Source: Dasypus novemcinctus
Lineage: Eukaryota > Chordata > Mammalia > Cingulata > Dasypodidae
Length of the DNA stretch: 64,000 bases
Assembly: GCF_030445035.2 (NCBI RefSeq)
Contig: NC_080701.1
Coordinates: forward strand, 20,552,798-20,616,797
Direction of reading: 5' to 3'
Every line of letters starts with the position of its first letter. Positions within the stretch are counted from its first letter, which is position 1. This document shows, piece after piece, positions 35,331 to 45,581 of the stretch. The notes below the pieces were generated by a model. The model was not told the origin of the DNA, did no database searches, and saw only the letters and a program-made list of their open reading frames with translations. Both the position numbers and the translations under genes were made by a program.

Positions 35331-36369
35331 TTGAAGCCCTTCCAGACATTACATCTTTACTATTTAAAGGATGAGAGAACCCCTCTTCTGTTAACAACCT
35401 GGAAGAATGAGGAGGTTTTCCTCCCTGAAGTCCCTCGTCCCCTTTGTCCTTTCCTCTTGGCTTCAGTGGAGCCACTGGCCCATTCTGTACCTTATCAAGG
35501 CTGAGCACAGGATCCTCTGATCAGTTTAAACCAACCACTTAGAGCTAAGGATCGTGTTAGTCCCTCTTAAACTGCACAGCTCCAAATGTGCAGAGGAATT
35601 CTCCCAAAAGATTCCTGGTGCTCTTAGGAACAGGAAAGGGAATTCAGCAAATGTTCACTGCACCATCCATATCTAATTCTTCAAAAGCATCATTTTAAGT
35701 GGCTATATTTATGTTCGTTGGTTGGCCTTGTACTTCCAAGGCTGTTGAACAAGGAGGGTCCTCACTGCCATCTCAGGAGCCGTGGGAAGCAGTGGGAAGC
35801 CTGGATTTCCAAAGGTCTGAGAAGTGATAGCAGGTGGGGAGGAGGAGGTTGGCTTGGGCTAGAAGCTCTGCCTAGTAGCTGGTCAGCCAGTAACTAGGGT
35901 AGAGTATTCCGTGGCCCCAAGCTCCTCTCTCACCAGCCCAGGGCACAAGCGTGGCTATAGGAACTAGGAGAACCCGTCTTTCCCAGGGCCTGGCTCTTGT
36001 ACACACTTCTGCAGCACCGGACAATGAACCACTCTTAGTGCTCTCCAGTTGTTTCTGGGTATTCTCGGGCTTTCTCATGTGGCCTCTCAAGTTCATCCGG
36101 TCCCATCCCTCTTACTGACATCGGCTTCTTAGGACGTCACTTGGATTCAGCATTTCCCCACTGCCACAGCTACTAGCCACTCCTGTGACCACCACATGAC
36201 ATCGGTGTGGATGCCAAGGGCCTCCTGGAGTCCCTAAAACTACAAACTCCCGCCTGCCAGGGCGGCCAGTACGTGCTTGTGTCCTTCAGGCCCCTGATAA
36301 AATCAGCCCCTCCCTGCCTTCCCTCTCACCATGGCGCTTAGGCGTGACCCTTCCCCCCACCCAGCGAGA
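35331..36369. other. Intergenic, no gene seen
   Basis: Unique-looking sequence without recognised coding exons or strong repeats. Confidence 0.45.
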
Positions 36370-36610
36370 ACTTACGGTGTAGTGGACAGAAGGGGCTCTT
36401 TGGTGCCAGGTAGACCTGGCCTTCAACCTCAGCTCTTCCCCTTAGTATCAGAATGGCCCTACTAAGTCATGTGAAGCCTCTTCGCCTCAGAGTCTTGATT
36501 TTCAAATGGGGATAATAAAGATAGAGTTGTGTGAAGTTTATGGAGATGGACATGTCCCTTGGGCTGTTATGAAGACGCAAACTGCAAAACCGAGGTCCAA
36601 ATGCAGAAAA
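36370..36610 (+). repeat. MIR SINE
   Basis: gccaggtagacctggccttc, then cctcagagtcttgattttca and aaatggggataataaagata, the usual MIR order. Confidence 0.6.
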
Positions 36611-36932
36611 TGTTGACTACAGAGGTTATAGTGTAGGATAGTTGGGGTGTCCCCTGGAACAAAAAAATGTTTGATCAAACTAGGGGTTTAAAGGAGTTTT
36701 TTCCCCCAAACTGTGCAGGCCCACAAACAACCCCCATGTCTCCATATCATAGTCATGGAAGTTGGCTCCTAAAATGAAATAGCCCCACAGAGCGCTCTTC
36801 CCAAAGCCCCTCTCAGGCTCATTCAAGGAGGAGACAGGATAAAGGAAATCTCCAAAGGGAGAACAGAGCAGCCTTATAAGCTAATCTAAAAAGCTCACTC
36901 CATGGCTGGAAACATGAACCCGAAAATGATTG

Positions 36933-37346
36933 GGGGAAACTGATTTGGCCCAACGGATAGGGCATCTGCCTACTACATGGGAGGTCCAGGGTTCAAACCC
37001 AGGGCCTCCTGACCTGTGTGATGAGCTGGCCCATGTGCAGTGCTGATGCACGCAAGGAGTGCCGTGCCACGCAGGGGTGTCCCCCGCATAGGGGAGTCCC
37101 ACGCGCAAGGAGTGTGCCCCACAAGGAGAGCCACCCCATACGAAAAAATTCAGCCTGCCCAAGAGTGGCGCTGCACACACGGAGAGCTGACGCAGCAAGA
37201 TGAAGCAACAAAAAGAGACACAGGTTCCCAGTGCCGCCGACAAGAATACAAGTGGACACAGAAGAACACACAGCGAGTGGACACAGACAGCAGCCAACTG
37301 GGGGAGGGAGGAAGGGAAGAGAAATAAAAATTTTTAAAAATTTTTT
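36933..37346 (+). mobile_element. DAS-type SINE
   Basis: Duplication AAAATGATTG at 36923-36932 and 37347-37356. Confidence 0.87.
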
Positions 37347-37608
37347 AAAATGATTGCTGGACCCCTGTCCAGGTGGATGTGGCATGTGCCTTGAACCAGC
37401 AAACCACTGCCTTTTGCTCCCCTTTACCGCTTTTCTAACTGGGAGTTTTATATCCATTTTCTTCTCATTATTTTCTACTGGAGGTTTTAGGGGATTGTTA
37501 AATTCATTTTTTTCCCCTATCAGTTGTGTCATCATCTTTTGGTGCATCACTTCACTGCATGGGGCCCTGCGCCTCTCCACGCCATGCAGGCCTGGGTTGC
37601 CTTTTTTC

Positions 37609-37697
37609 TTTATTTACCAGGAGGTCCTGAGGATGGAATCTGGGTCCTCCATATGGCAAATGGGAGCTCAATTGCTTGAGCCACAGGTGCTTCCCTG
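37609..37697 (-). repeat. tRNA-like SINE monomer
   Basis: Antisense unit; gatggaatctgggtcctcca and gagccacaggtgcttccc. Confidence 0.68.
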
Positions 37698-37723
37698 TTA
37701 AATTCACTTTTAGTCCATAAACT

Positions 37724-37858
37724 GCAGTATCATGTTGCGTCATCTTGACGTGTCAGCTCTCCGTGTGTGTGGCGCCATTCCTGGGCAGGCTGCACTTCCT
37801 TTCGCACTGGGCGGCTCTCCTTATGGGGTGCACTCCTTGCGTGGGGCTCCTCTACCCC
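37724..37858 (-). mobile_element. DAS-type SINE body fragment
   Basis: Only the middle part (gtgtcagctctccgtgtgtg to gtggggctcc) is left; both ends are missing. Confidence 0.75.
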
Positions 37859-38179
37859 CTCTGTGGGCCTGCACCCTCATTGTCTTGCCATGGGCCCAGG
37901 GCTTCTGTTGGTCTGTAGGGCCAACAGTCTGGAAGGAAAGCTGGACATGAAGCCGAGGAGAGTGAGAACACACTGGAATCCACAGGCTACCTCTGCTTCT
38001 GTATCTCCCCCTGAAGTCCTTCCAAGATTATTGGTTGCTGCTTTACATCTGCCACCAAAATCTTGGTCAGGTTCCTTTTTTGGCCAACTCTAACCAAGAA
38101 TCTGACAAGGACGGGGATTCTGGCAAACAGAGTTCTCTTATCAACCAAGCTGGCAACAGAATGATCAACCACATCACAT

Positions 38180-39190
38180 TTCTCTACTTCTCTTCAGGGC
38201 AACAACTCTTGAAAGAATTTTCTATACTCTCTCCACCTCTTCACCTCCCATGTTCTGTTGAACCCACTCTGATCAGAGTTTCCTCACCACCATGCCATCA
38301 CAGCTGCTCTTATCGAGGTCACACGTGGCAGAACTTTGTGCTGCCAAATCCAAGGGTGAGTTCTCAGCTCTCCTCTCATTTATGTGTTGCAATAAGAGCC
38401 CTCCTATTTACAGATGACCACTTCCTCCTTAAAACACTTTCTTCCTGTGGTGTCGTGGACACTACTTTCTTTTGGTTCTCTGTTCACCCCACTTCTCCTC
38501 ATTCAGCTCGGCTGGTTCCTTCTGTTTCTGAGCTCTAAATGCTGCCGTGCTCCAGGGCTCAGACCTCTGAATTCTATTCTCCATCTACAGTCTCCACACA
38601 GGTGATGGTATCCAGTTTCCTGAGCTTAAATACCTGTCTCTCCAGTGTATGCACCCAGGAGGCAGCTGTGGCTCAGGCGACTGGGCTCCTCTCTACCATA
38701 TGGGAGGCCCTGGGTTGGATTCCCGGGGCCTCCTTCTGAAGGCAAAGCTGGCCCACACAGAGAGAGCTGATGGCCTGCGAGAGAGCTGTCACAGACAGCA
38801 CGTGCAAACAAGGGCCAGGGGAGGGGAGAGAATAAATAAATAAAATAAATCTCTTAAAAAAATACATATATACATATATATATATATTTATCTAGCCCCA
38901 ATTTCTCTCCTGACCTACAGACTTGAAAATCCAAATGCCTACTTGATGTTACAATAATAGATTGGTAGACTTCTCAAAGTTACTGTGTCCAAAAATGAAC
39001 TCTTAATTTCATATCTTCCCATCTGCTCTTATCACATTTCCCCCCATCTCAGTAAATGGCAAGTCCATCCATTCTGCCAGGAGTTTGGGCCAAAAACCTG
39101 AAGATCATCCCTGATCTCTCTCTTTTCCTCTTATACCTTACACTGAAATCATCAGTAAGCCCTGCCACTTCTACCTTTGTGACATCCAAA
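38180..39190 (+). mobile_element. LINE-2 reverse-transcriptase relic
   Basis: The plus strand follows the L2 ORF2 coding text: ccaaatccaagggtgagttc, tgctccagggctcagacctc, tacagtctccacacaggtga, then atgtccaaaa-type and ccatctcagtaaatggca blocks. It is heavily diverged, with a SINE at 38656-38864. This is an ancient mammalian relic. Confidence 0.65.
38656..38864 (+). mobile_element. Short DAS-related SINE
   Basis: Head aggaggcagctgtggctcag, a short body and an aataaat tail. It lies inside the L2 relic and is followed by an AT repeat. Confidence 0.75.
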
Positions 39191-39242
39191 GGATGGTTGG
39201 ATGGATGGATGGATGGATGGATGGATGGATGGATGGATGGAT
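39191..39242. repeat. GGAT tetranucleotide microsatellite
   Basis: About 12 near-perfect GGAT units after the L2 relic; likely polymorphic. Confidence 0.95.
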
Positions 39243-39352
39243 AACAGAGGATCCCCATCTGGGTGAAGGTACAGAGACAAAAACAAACATGAGAAGTGCA
39301 GGAACTGCATTAAGTGGATTTAAGTATGTCTAGAGTAAAAGTGTATGGAGAG

Positions 39353-39623
39353 GGAAGCGGCTGTGGCTCAATCAATTGGGCTCCCGTCTACCACATGGGA
39401 GGCCCTGGGTTCACGTCCCGGGGCCTCCTTGTGAGGGCAGGCTGGCCCACGCCCACGGAGAGCTGACGGCCCACGCCCATGGAGAGCTGGCGCAGCAAGA
39501 TGACGCAACAAAGGACACAAGCAGACACAGAAGATTGCGCAGTGAATGGACAGAGAGCAGATAGCAAAAACAAGCTGCAAAGGTGGGGGGGGATAAAATA
39601 AAAAATAAATCTTAAAAAAAAAA
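39353..39623 (+). mobile_element. Short DAS-related SINE
   Basis: Head ggaagcggctgtggctcaat. Exact duplication TGTATGGAGAG at 39342-39352 and 39624-39634. Confidence 0.83.
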
Positions 39624-39634
39624 TGTATGGAGAG

Positions 39635-40984
39635 TGTTGGGAAATTAGGAAGATAGGCATGGGCACTATCTGTGTAATGCTGAACCCTTTGTGTTAAGGG
39701 TTCTAGATGTTACCCCCAAAGTTTAGAAAGCCATGGAATGTTTTCTGAAAGGGAATGATATGATCATATTTATATTGTAGAAAAATTCCTGCAGGGACTG
39801 GTAGAGAATGAATTGGAGAGGAGCCAGAACGAGGCAGGAAGGCCTAGTTTTAATTAATTCAGTTCAGAGGTGAAGAAGGCCTGAATTAAGGCAGTGGCTA
39901 AGGAAAAGAATAGCCAGATGTTCTCCGTAAAAATACCAGGCGCCAGCCACCCCTCCCTACCCCCCCGGGAGATCCTGCTGGGTAGAGTGGTTTTGAAAAA
40001 TATCTGCGTAATTCAAACAATATCTTACGTATCAACAATAATTTCCACTTATTTTTACTCTCCTTTTATAAAGAAATACTATTTTTCAGTAGAACAACAT
40101 TCAAGGAATGTTGAAGAAAAACAAAAGTGAAGTTTTTTTGGTTTTGATTTTCAGCCTTCCATTTTACCCAATATCATAATGAGCAACCTTACCAAGAGGA
40201 CTGGCCTGAGGGTGGGTCAGGGGTAAGAACTACAGTTATGTTCTTAGGACCAGTTCTTCTCTCAGAAAATGGCTGAGTCTCGAGAAAGCTGGAGGAGTAA
40301 AAGCTCGCCATCAGCCCCTCGGTTTCTTCCTCCCTGAAATGGGAGGCATTTCTCCAGGGATGGGCAGTTGCCTGCGCTGCCCTCACTCTCGCAGCCCCTC
40401 TCCCTGTGGCTCTGGGAGAGTGTTCCAACGTCAGTCCAGTTCAGACTTGGGCGCCAGGGGAGGCCCTGGGAGGAAGGGCCCTCTCCTGTCATCCAGCAGC
40501 TATTAGAGAAGAGAAACCAGAGATGCAGTGGGTGGCACTGAGCTGAGGCACAGCCCTCCGACCCCCTTCCCATTTCTCTCCCCCCTGGGAATACCAACAG
40601 CGGAAGCAACAATAGTTCATCATCTTTCTTGCTAAAGAGATTTTGAGAACTGCGTTTGTGGTGCTTTGGGTTCTAAAGTGGGGTCTCAACTCAGAAACCA
40701 ACCTGTGGTAAATAGATCCTGACCCTCTGTCTCCTGGACTTCCTGGAAGGTGTGTGTGGACCCAGGAATTCTGTTGAATGAATGATGCATCCTGCCCTCA
40801 GGAGTGAAGGTGATACCCAAGCAAGTCTCCAGTAAGCCACTGGAAAAGAGTGGTAAATCATGGCCGGGGGATCTGCCTGGGCACCTTGCCCTGTTTTATT
40901 TTGGGTTCTGAGGGGAAACATTTAAAAACACCACCAGAGAAGGACCTTTAGGAAGAGAAGCCACAGGCAGAATTGTGCAGCGAG
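39635..40984. other. Intergenic, no gene seen
   Basis: Unique-looking sequence with short meaningless open frames. Nothing recognised. Confidence 0.45.
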
Positions 40985-41655
40985 GCTGCGTTGGTTTTCT
41001 ATTGCGGCATAACAAGGTGTCACACATTTCGCAGCTTTCAGCTACACACTGATTACCTCACTGTTCGCAGGGGTCCGAGTCCAGACGTGGGTTGGCTGGG
41101 TGCCCTGCTCAGGGTCTCACCAGGCTGCAGTCAGATGTCGGCCAGAGCTGCGGTTTCTCCTGAGGCTGTGTCCTCTTTCAGGCTCACGTGATGGAAGGGA
41201 GGAGGCATTTCCTTGCAGCTGGAGAGCTCATGGTGGCTGCTTTCTCGAGGTCGGTAGGACAGTCTCTCTGACTTTTTCTTTCTGACCCCTAGACCCCCAG
41301 CTCCTCTTCTAAAGAGCTTGCCTAATTCGGTCAGACCCGTCCAGGGTAACCATCTTTTAATTAATGAATGAATTCGTTTTTTTAATTAGCAACTTTATTT
41401 CAAATTCAAGAAAATAAAAGAACAGAAAAAGGCAGCTCAACACATTACCCCTAAAAAGTTCTTTTTTTCAGGCACTTTTAGCTCCTCTAACTCCACTTGC
41501 TAGCTCAGTTGTTCCTCTAGTATTCAGAAGGATACACAGATGAAGAAAGATTAGTTAAATGACATATCAAGGTCTCCTTATTAATGAAAAGAAAAATGAA
41601 GAAGAGAAAAAAATGCTTAATCATATTCATATCTCACAAAACCAAACCCCATATT

Positions 41656-42084
41656 TTTTTTTTATTTTAAGATTTATTTATTTTATTTATTTCTCTCCCC
41701 TTCTCCCCCTCCCCCGGTTGTCTGTCCTCTGTGTCTATTTGCTGCGTGTTCTTCTTTGTCTGCTTCTGTTGTCAGCGGCACGGGAATCTGTTTCTTTTTG
41801 TTACGTCATCTTGTTGTGTCAGTTTTCCGTGTGTGCGCCACCATTCCTGGGCAGGCTGTACTTTCACGCTGGGCGGCTCTCCTTACAGGGCACACTCCTT
41901 GCGCGTGGGGCTCCCCTACGCGGGGACACCCTACACAGGGGACACCCTATGCAGGGCACTCCTTGCGCGCATCAGCACTGCGCATGGGCCAGCTCCACAT
42001 GGGTCAAGGAGGCCCGGGGTTTGAACCGTGGACCTCCCATGTAGTAGACAGACGCCCTAACCACTGGGCCAAGTCCACTTTCCC
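41656..42084 (-). mobile_element. DAS-type SINE
   Basis: Minus strand, inserted in the L1-like repeat; flanked by CCCCATATT. Confidence 0.86.
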
Positions 42085-42219
42085 CCATATTCTTTTTAGC
42101 CTTTAGAATTAATGTAGTACCAATTTTGCTTTTGCTACAAAAATATTACAATGTTGTTGTTAACTGTAGTCCATAAATTACATTAGTTATATTTTTCCCA
42201 TATATCACCAGATTCTTTT

Positions 42220-42321
42220 TTTTTTTTTTTTTTTTTTTGAGGTACCAGGGCCAGGAATTGAACCCTAGACCTCATGTGTGGGAAGCTGGTGCTCAACCCA
42301 CTGAGCCACATCAGCTCCCTC
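42220..42321 (-). repeat. tRNA-like SINE monomer
   Basis: A T-run (poly(A) complement) followed by an antisense unit (gaattgaaccctagacctca, gagccacatcagctcc). Confidence 0.72.
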
Positions 42322-42650
42322 ACCAGATTCTTAATACACTGTAGTATAAGAACATATCTGTGTTTATATTATTAGCCACAATCCTCGTATACTTCCGAAA
42401 TCATTGCTATACATTCCCAATATTATCCTCCAGCTGTCCTCCAATGACCACCTTCTTATTATCTTAAAGTTAACCAATTAGGGGCCTTAATTACATCTGC
42501 AAAATCCCTTCACCTTTGCCTTATTCTATTGGTTAAACGCAAGAGACAGGTCCCACCCACATTCAAGGGGAGGGGATTATACAAGGGCATGGGTCATCTC
42601 AGAAATTCTGCCTACTACAGGGTCCAAGAGCTTCAGTTACCCTTCTCTTA

Positions 42651-43016
42651 TTGGCCCAGTGGTTAGGGCGTCTGTCTACCACATGGGAGGTCCGCGGTTC
42701 AAGCCTCAGGCCTCCTTGACCCGTGTGGAGCTGGCCCATGTGCAGTGCTGATGCGCGCAGGGAGTGCCCTGCCACGCAGGGGTGTCCCCCGCGTAGGGGA
42801 GCCCCACGCGCAAGGAGTGCACCCCTAAGGAGAGCCGCCCAGCTCGAAGGAGGGAGCAGCCTGCCGAGGAATGGCACAGCCCACACTTCGTGCCGCTGAC
42901 AACAACAGAAGCGGACAAAGAAACAAGACGCAGCAAAAAGACACAGAAAACAGACAACCGGGGGAGGGGAGGGGAATTAAATAAATAAAAATAAATCTTT
43001 AAAAAAAAAAAAAAAG
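42651..43016 (+). mobile_element. DAS-type SINE, slightly 5'-truncated
   Basis: Begins at ttggcccagtggttagggcg, missing the first bases of the head. Internally shortened body, long A tail. Confidence 0.82.
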
Positions 43017-43309
43017 AGTGACTGGAGTGGATGATAATCTTAAAAATCAGAACCCTTGGTTAAGGGTTCACCAGCATCTCTCGCTGATTATTATCCCCAT
43101 CGGAATCAATATCAAGGAGATGGACTTGGTGGTCTCAGGTGCAACAGGAACACAGATCCTACAGAGATGCCAGTTCTCAGCGATTAGAGGTGATCCAAGA
43201 GTTACCAAAACAGTGGCTACGTTAACCCACGCTACACTCATCACGGAAGTCTGGCAGACCCCACACGTGAATAACTTTCTTTCCCACCCTTTTGCTGAGG
43301 TATTTGTTT

Positions 43310-43700
43310 GATTCAGCTGCTGGAAGAAAACAAGGCTAAAATAACTGTGACCAACAAGATAGAAGTTTAGTTCTCTTTCATTTAAGAGTCTTAAATGTAA
43401 GCAGTCCAGTGAAATTGTGGCTCCCCATTGTCAGAGACCCGAGCTCCTTCTCTCTGGTTCTTCTGCCATCTACAGCACATGGTTGGCATCCTATAATCTA
43501 AGGTCGCTGCTTCATTTCTCAACATCACCCCCACATTCCAGCCAGTGGGAAGGGGAGAGTGAAGGTGGAGGGTATGCCCTTTCCCTTTCCTGGCAGACCT
43601 AGAAGTTTCATACGCTCATTTGGCTAGAACATAGTAACATGGCCAACCTAGCTGCAAGGGAGGCTGAAATGTTTTTACCTAGGAGGCCACTGCCTAGCTA
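43310..43700. repeat. Ancient mammalian repeat
   Basis: Text such as agatagaagtttagttctct, attccagccagtgggaaggg, tggctagaacatagtaacat and agctgcaagggaggctgaaa is typical of a common old placental repeat. Family not assigned. Confidence 0.45.
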
Positions 43701-45092
43701 CAACCTTCCTTCCCTTAAAGGAAGAAGGGGAAAGTGGAAAATGGATAACAGTTCCTTTCCACAGGGGACAATAAGCACGAGGTCTGCCTTGATCAGTGAC
43801 CTCTCAAATCTGGGACCTGGGGAGATGGGAGGAAAGACCTAGAAACGGATAGCACTCTTCTCCAAGTGGACATTGTGGTTGGTGATAGGATAAAATAGAC
43901 CCTTGAAAATATGGGTTTGAAGCAGCAGGAAGGGGGCGGGCCTGGGGGTGGGAGTGGTGGTGCTCCCACTTCTCCATGACACCTTCTCTCCCCTTTCTGG
44001 CTCCTTAGGGCCCCTTCCCATGAACCCCTTTTATTATGGGCCATAAGGTCCTGGTCTCCAGACCTTTACCCCAGTCTGAACATTTATTAATACTGCATGG
44101 CAATGATGAGGTGAGCCAACCAGGACCAAAATATCAGGCACAGGCCACACCAGGGTCTGGACAAGGGAAGAGAGCCGAAGTTGGAGAGGTATAGTGATGT
44201 AGATATGAAACCAGGGGAATCACTCTCAGGTGGGTGTGAGTCTGCAGAAGAAAGACCAGGCAGGGCATGCCCACAGTGACCAAGGACAAGAAGAGTCTGA
44301 GATCTAGCCTGTCCATATAAGCAGGACTATACAGAGATCAAAACCAGGACCCTCGGGACTAGTCCTAGCTCCATACTCTAATTATACCACTTTACATCGG
44401 GGGAGCCCTTTCAGATTTCAAAACACATTCACACACAGCTTCTCATTTGGTCTTCAAGTCTGTGTGAGGTGAGTAAAGCACCTATATAGTCTTTATTTGA
44501 TCCACAGGCAAACAGAAGGTAGGAGAAGGTAAGTAACTTGCTCAGTGGCACATAACTGATGATCAGCAGTGTATGTAGAGAAAAGAAAAGTAACTTTGCA
44601 GTCTGGTAGACTGGGTTAAAATCAACCCAAGCAAGCTATTTAAGTCCTCTGAGATTCTGTTTCTCATTTGTTGTCACTATTAAATAACATGACATTTGTA
44701 AAGCACCGCTTACAATGCTTGGCATACAGTAGGTGCTCAATAAATGGTCACTTCCTTCCTTCCCTCCTTTCTAACTTTCTTCCTTGTTTTTCTAGCTCCA
44801 AGTTCAGCACTCTTTACACCAAACCAAGTTATCTTGCCTACTCAGTTTACCTCTCTAGAGTTCAGTTCCCTCATCTGTAGTATCAAAGGATTGTATTGCA
44901 TTGTTTTTGTGGTCTCTACCAGCTCTGAGGGTTAATGGTCTTATGAAAACTTCAGGTCTCATTGCTCGTGTGGATAACAGACCAGACTAAGCAGCCCTCA
45001 CCTATGGCTCCTCACATCCACCAACAGGACTTAGGCCTTGGATGGAGAAAATCCTGAAGCTGGAAAAGCTCTGCCCAGTCCTTCCCAGAGCT
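43701..45092. other. Intergenic apart from MIR fragments
   Basis: Besides the MIR units at 44.44-44.75 kb, no gene or element recognised up to the LTR element's target site. Confidence 0.45.
44440..44760. repeat. Two MIR-family fragments back to back
   Basis: 44440-44600 reads as an MIR-like antisense unit (agaaggtaagtaacttgctc). 44600-44750 is sense MIR ending in atacagtaggtgctcaataa. They are separate old insertions. Confidence 0.55.
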
Positions 45093-45096
45093 TTAG

Positions 45097-45559
45097 TGAT
45101 GTGGGCTATGGGTGGCAGGCTCTTTGTCTCTTCAGAGATAATCTAAACTATCTGTGACTTGTGGGTGTGGGATGATGAAAGGCTGCAGTCCTGCCCTTGG
45201 GGAGCAGGAAACAGTTTAACAATGCAAGATCTATAAACTTTAAGTATTCAGGGGAAATGCAAACCAAATACGCTAAAGGCTTATCTAGAATGTCTGGAGT
45301 CCATGCTAAAAGCTTACCTAAGATGTGGAAGATATATATGCTAATTGAAGCCTATTGAGAACTGAAACAAAGCGACCATTTGGCCTTTCCTCGTGGTATA
45401 AAAGACATTTGAAAATCTTGTTCAGGGCTCGGGATTCAAACTGAAAGCAGCTCCCGAGTCCGGCCGGCCGTCAATAAACAATTTTTCCTTCTCAAAATCA
45501 TTCCTGAGTCCTGGCCTCTCTATACACAAATAATTGAGCCTCTCTCAAATTCTACAACA
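45097..45559 (+). repeat. 5' LTR of the ERV-type element
   Basis: 463 bp, TG...CA. It has a TATAAAA box at 45397-45403 and an AATAAA signal at 45473-45478, consistent with a U3-R-U5 layout with the promoter in the last third. Confidence 0.92.
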
Positions 45560-45563
45560 TTTT

Positions 45564-45581
45564 TGGCGACTCCGCCGGGAC
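45564..45581 (+). other. Primer-binding site, tRNA-Arg(UCU)
   Basis: TGGCGACTCCGCCGGGAC lies 4 bases after the 5' LTR. It is the exact complement of the 3' end of mammalian tRNA-Arg-UCU including CCA, as I recall that tRNA. Arginine priming is the feature that names the HERV-R/ERV3 group, though that alone does not prove kinship. Confidence 0.8.

Larger units (their letters stand above)
41360..42475 (-). mobile_element. Antisense L1-like 3' region with two SINEs inside
   Basis: Homologous to the 26.9 kb repeat at its start, and contains L1-style text (ttgttaactgtagtccataa). It is interrupted by a DAS-SINE (41656-42084) and a tRNA-like monomer (42220-42321), and is itself inserted in an older repeat whose halves lie at 40985-41355 and 42476-42620. 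Confidence 0.5.
40985..42620 (+). repeat. Ancient mammalian repeat split by L1 and SINE insertions
   Basis: Left half 40985-41355 (ggttttctattgcggcataa, ccctgctcagggtctcacca). Right half 42476-42620 (ttaattacatctgcaaaatc, acattcaaggggaggggatt, ctgcctactaca). The halves are collinear parts of one old element. Confidence 0.5.

Noticed and set aside
39191-39242. CRISPR-like or other ordered repeat array
   Set aside because: It is a plain GGAT microsatellite without spacers; the window is mammalian.
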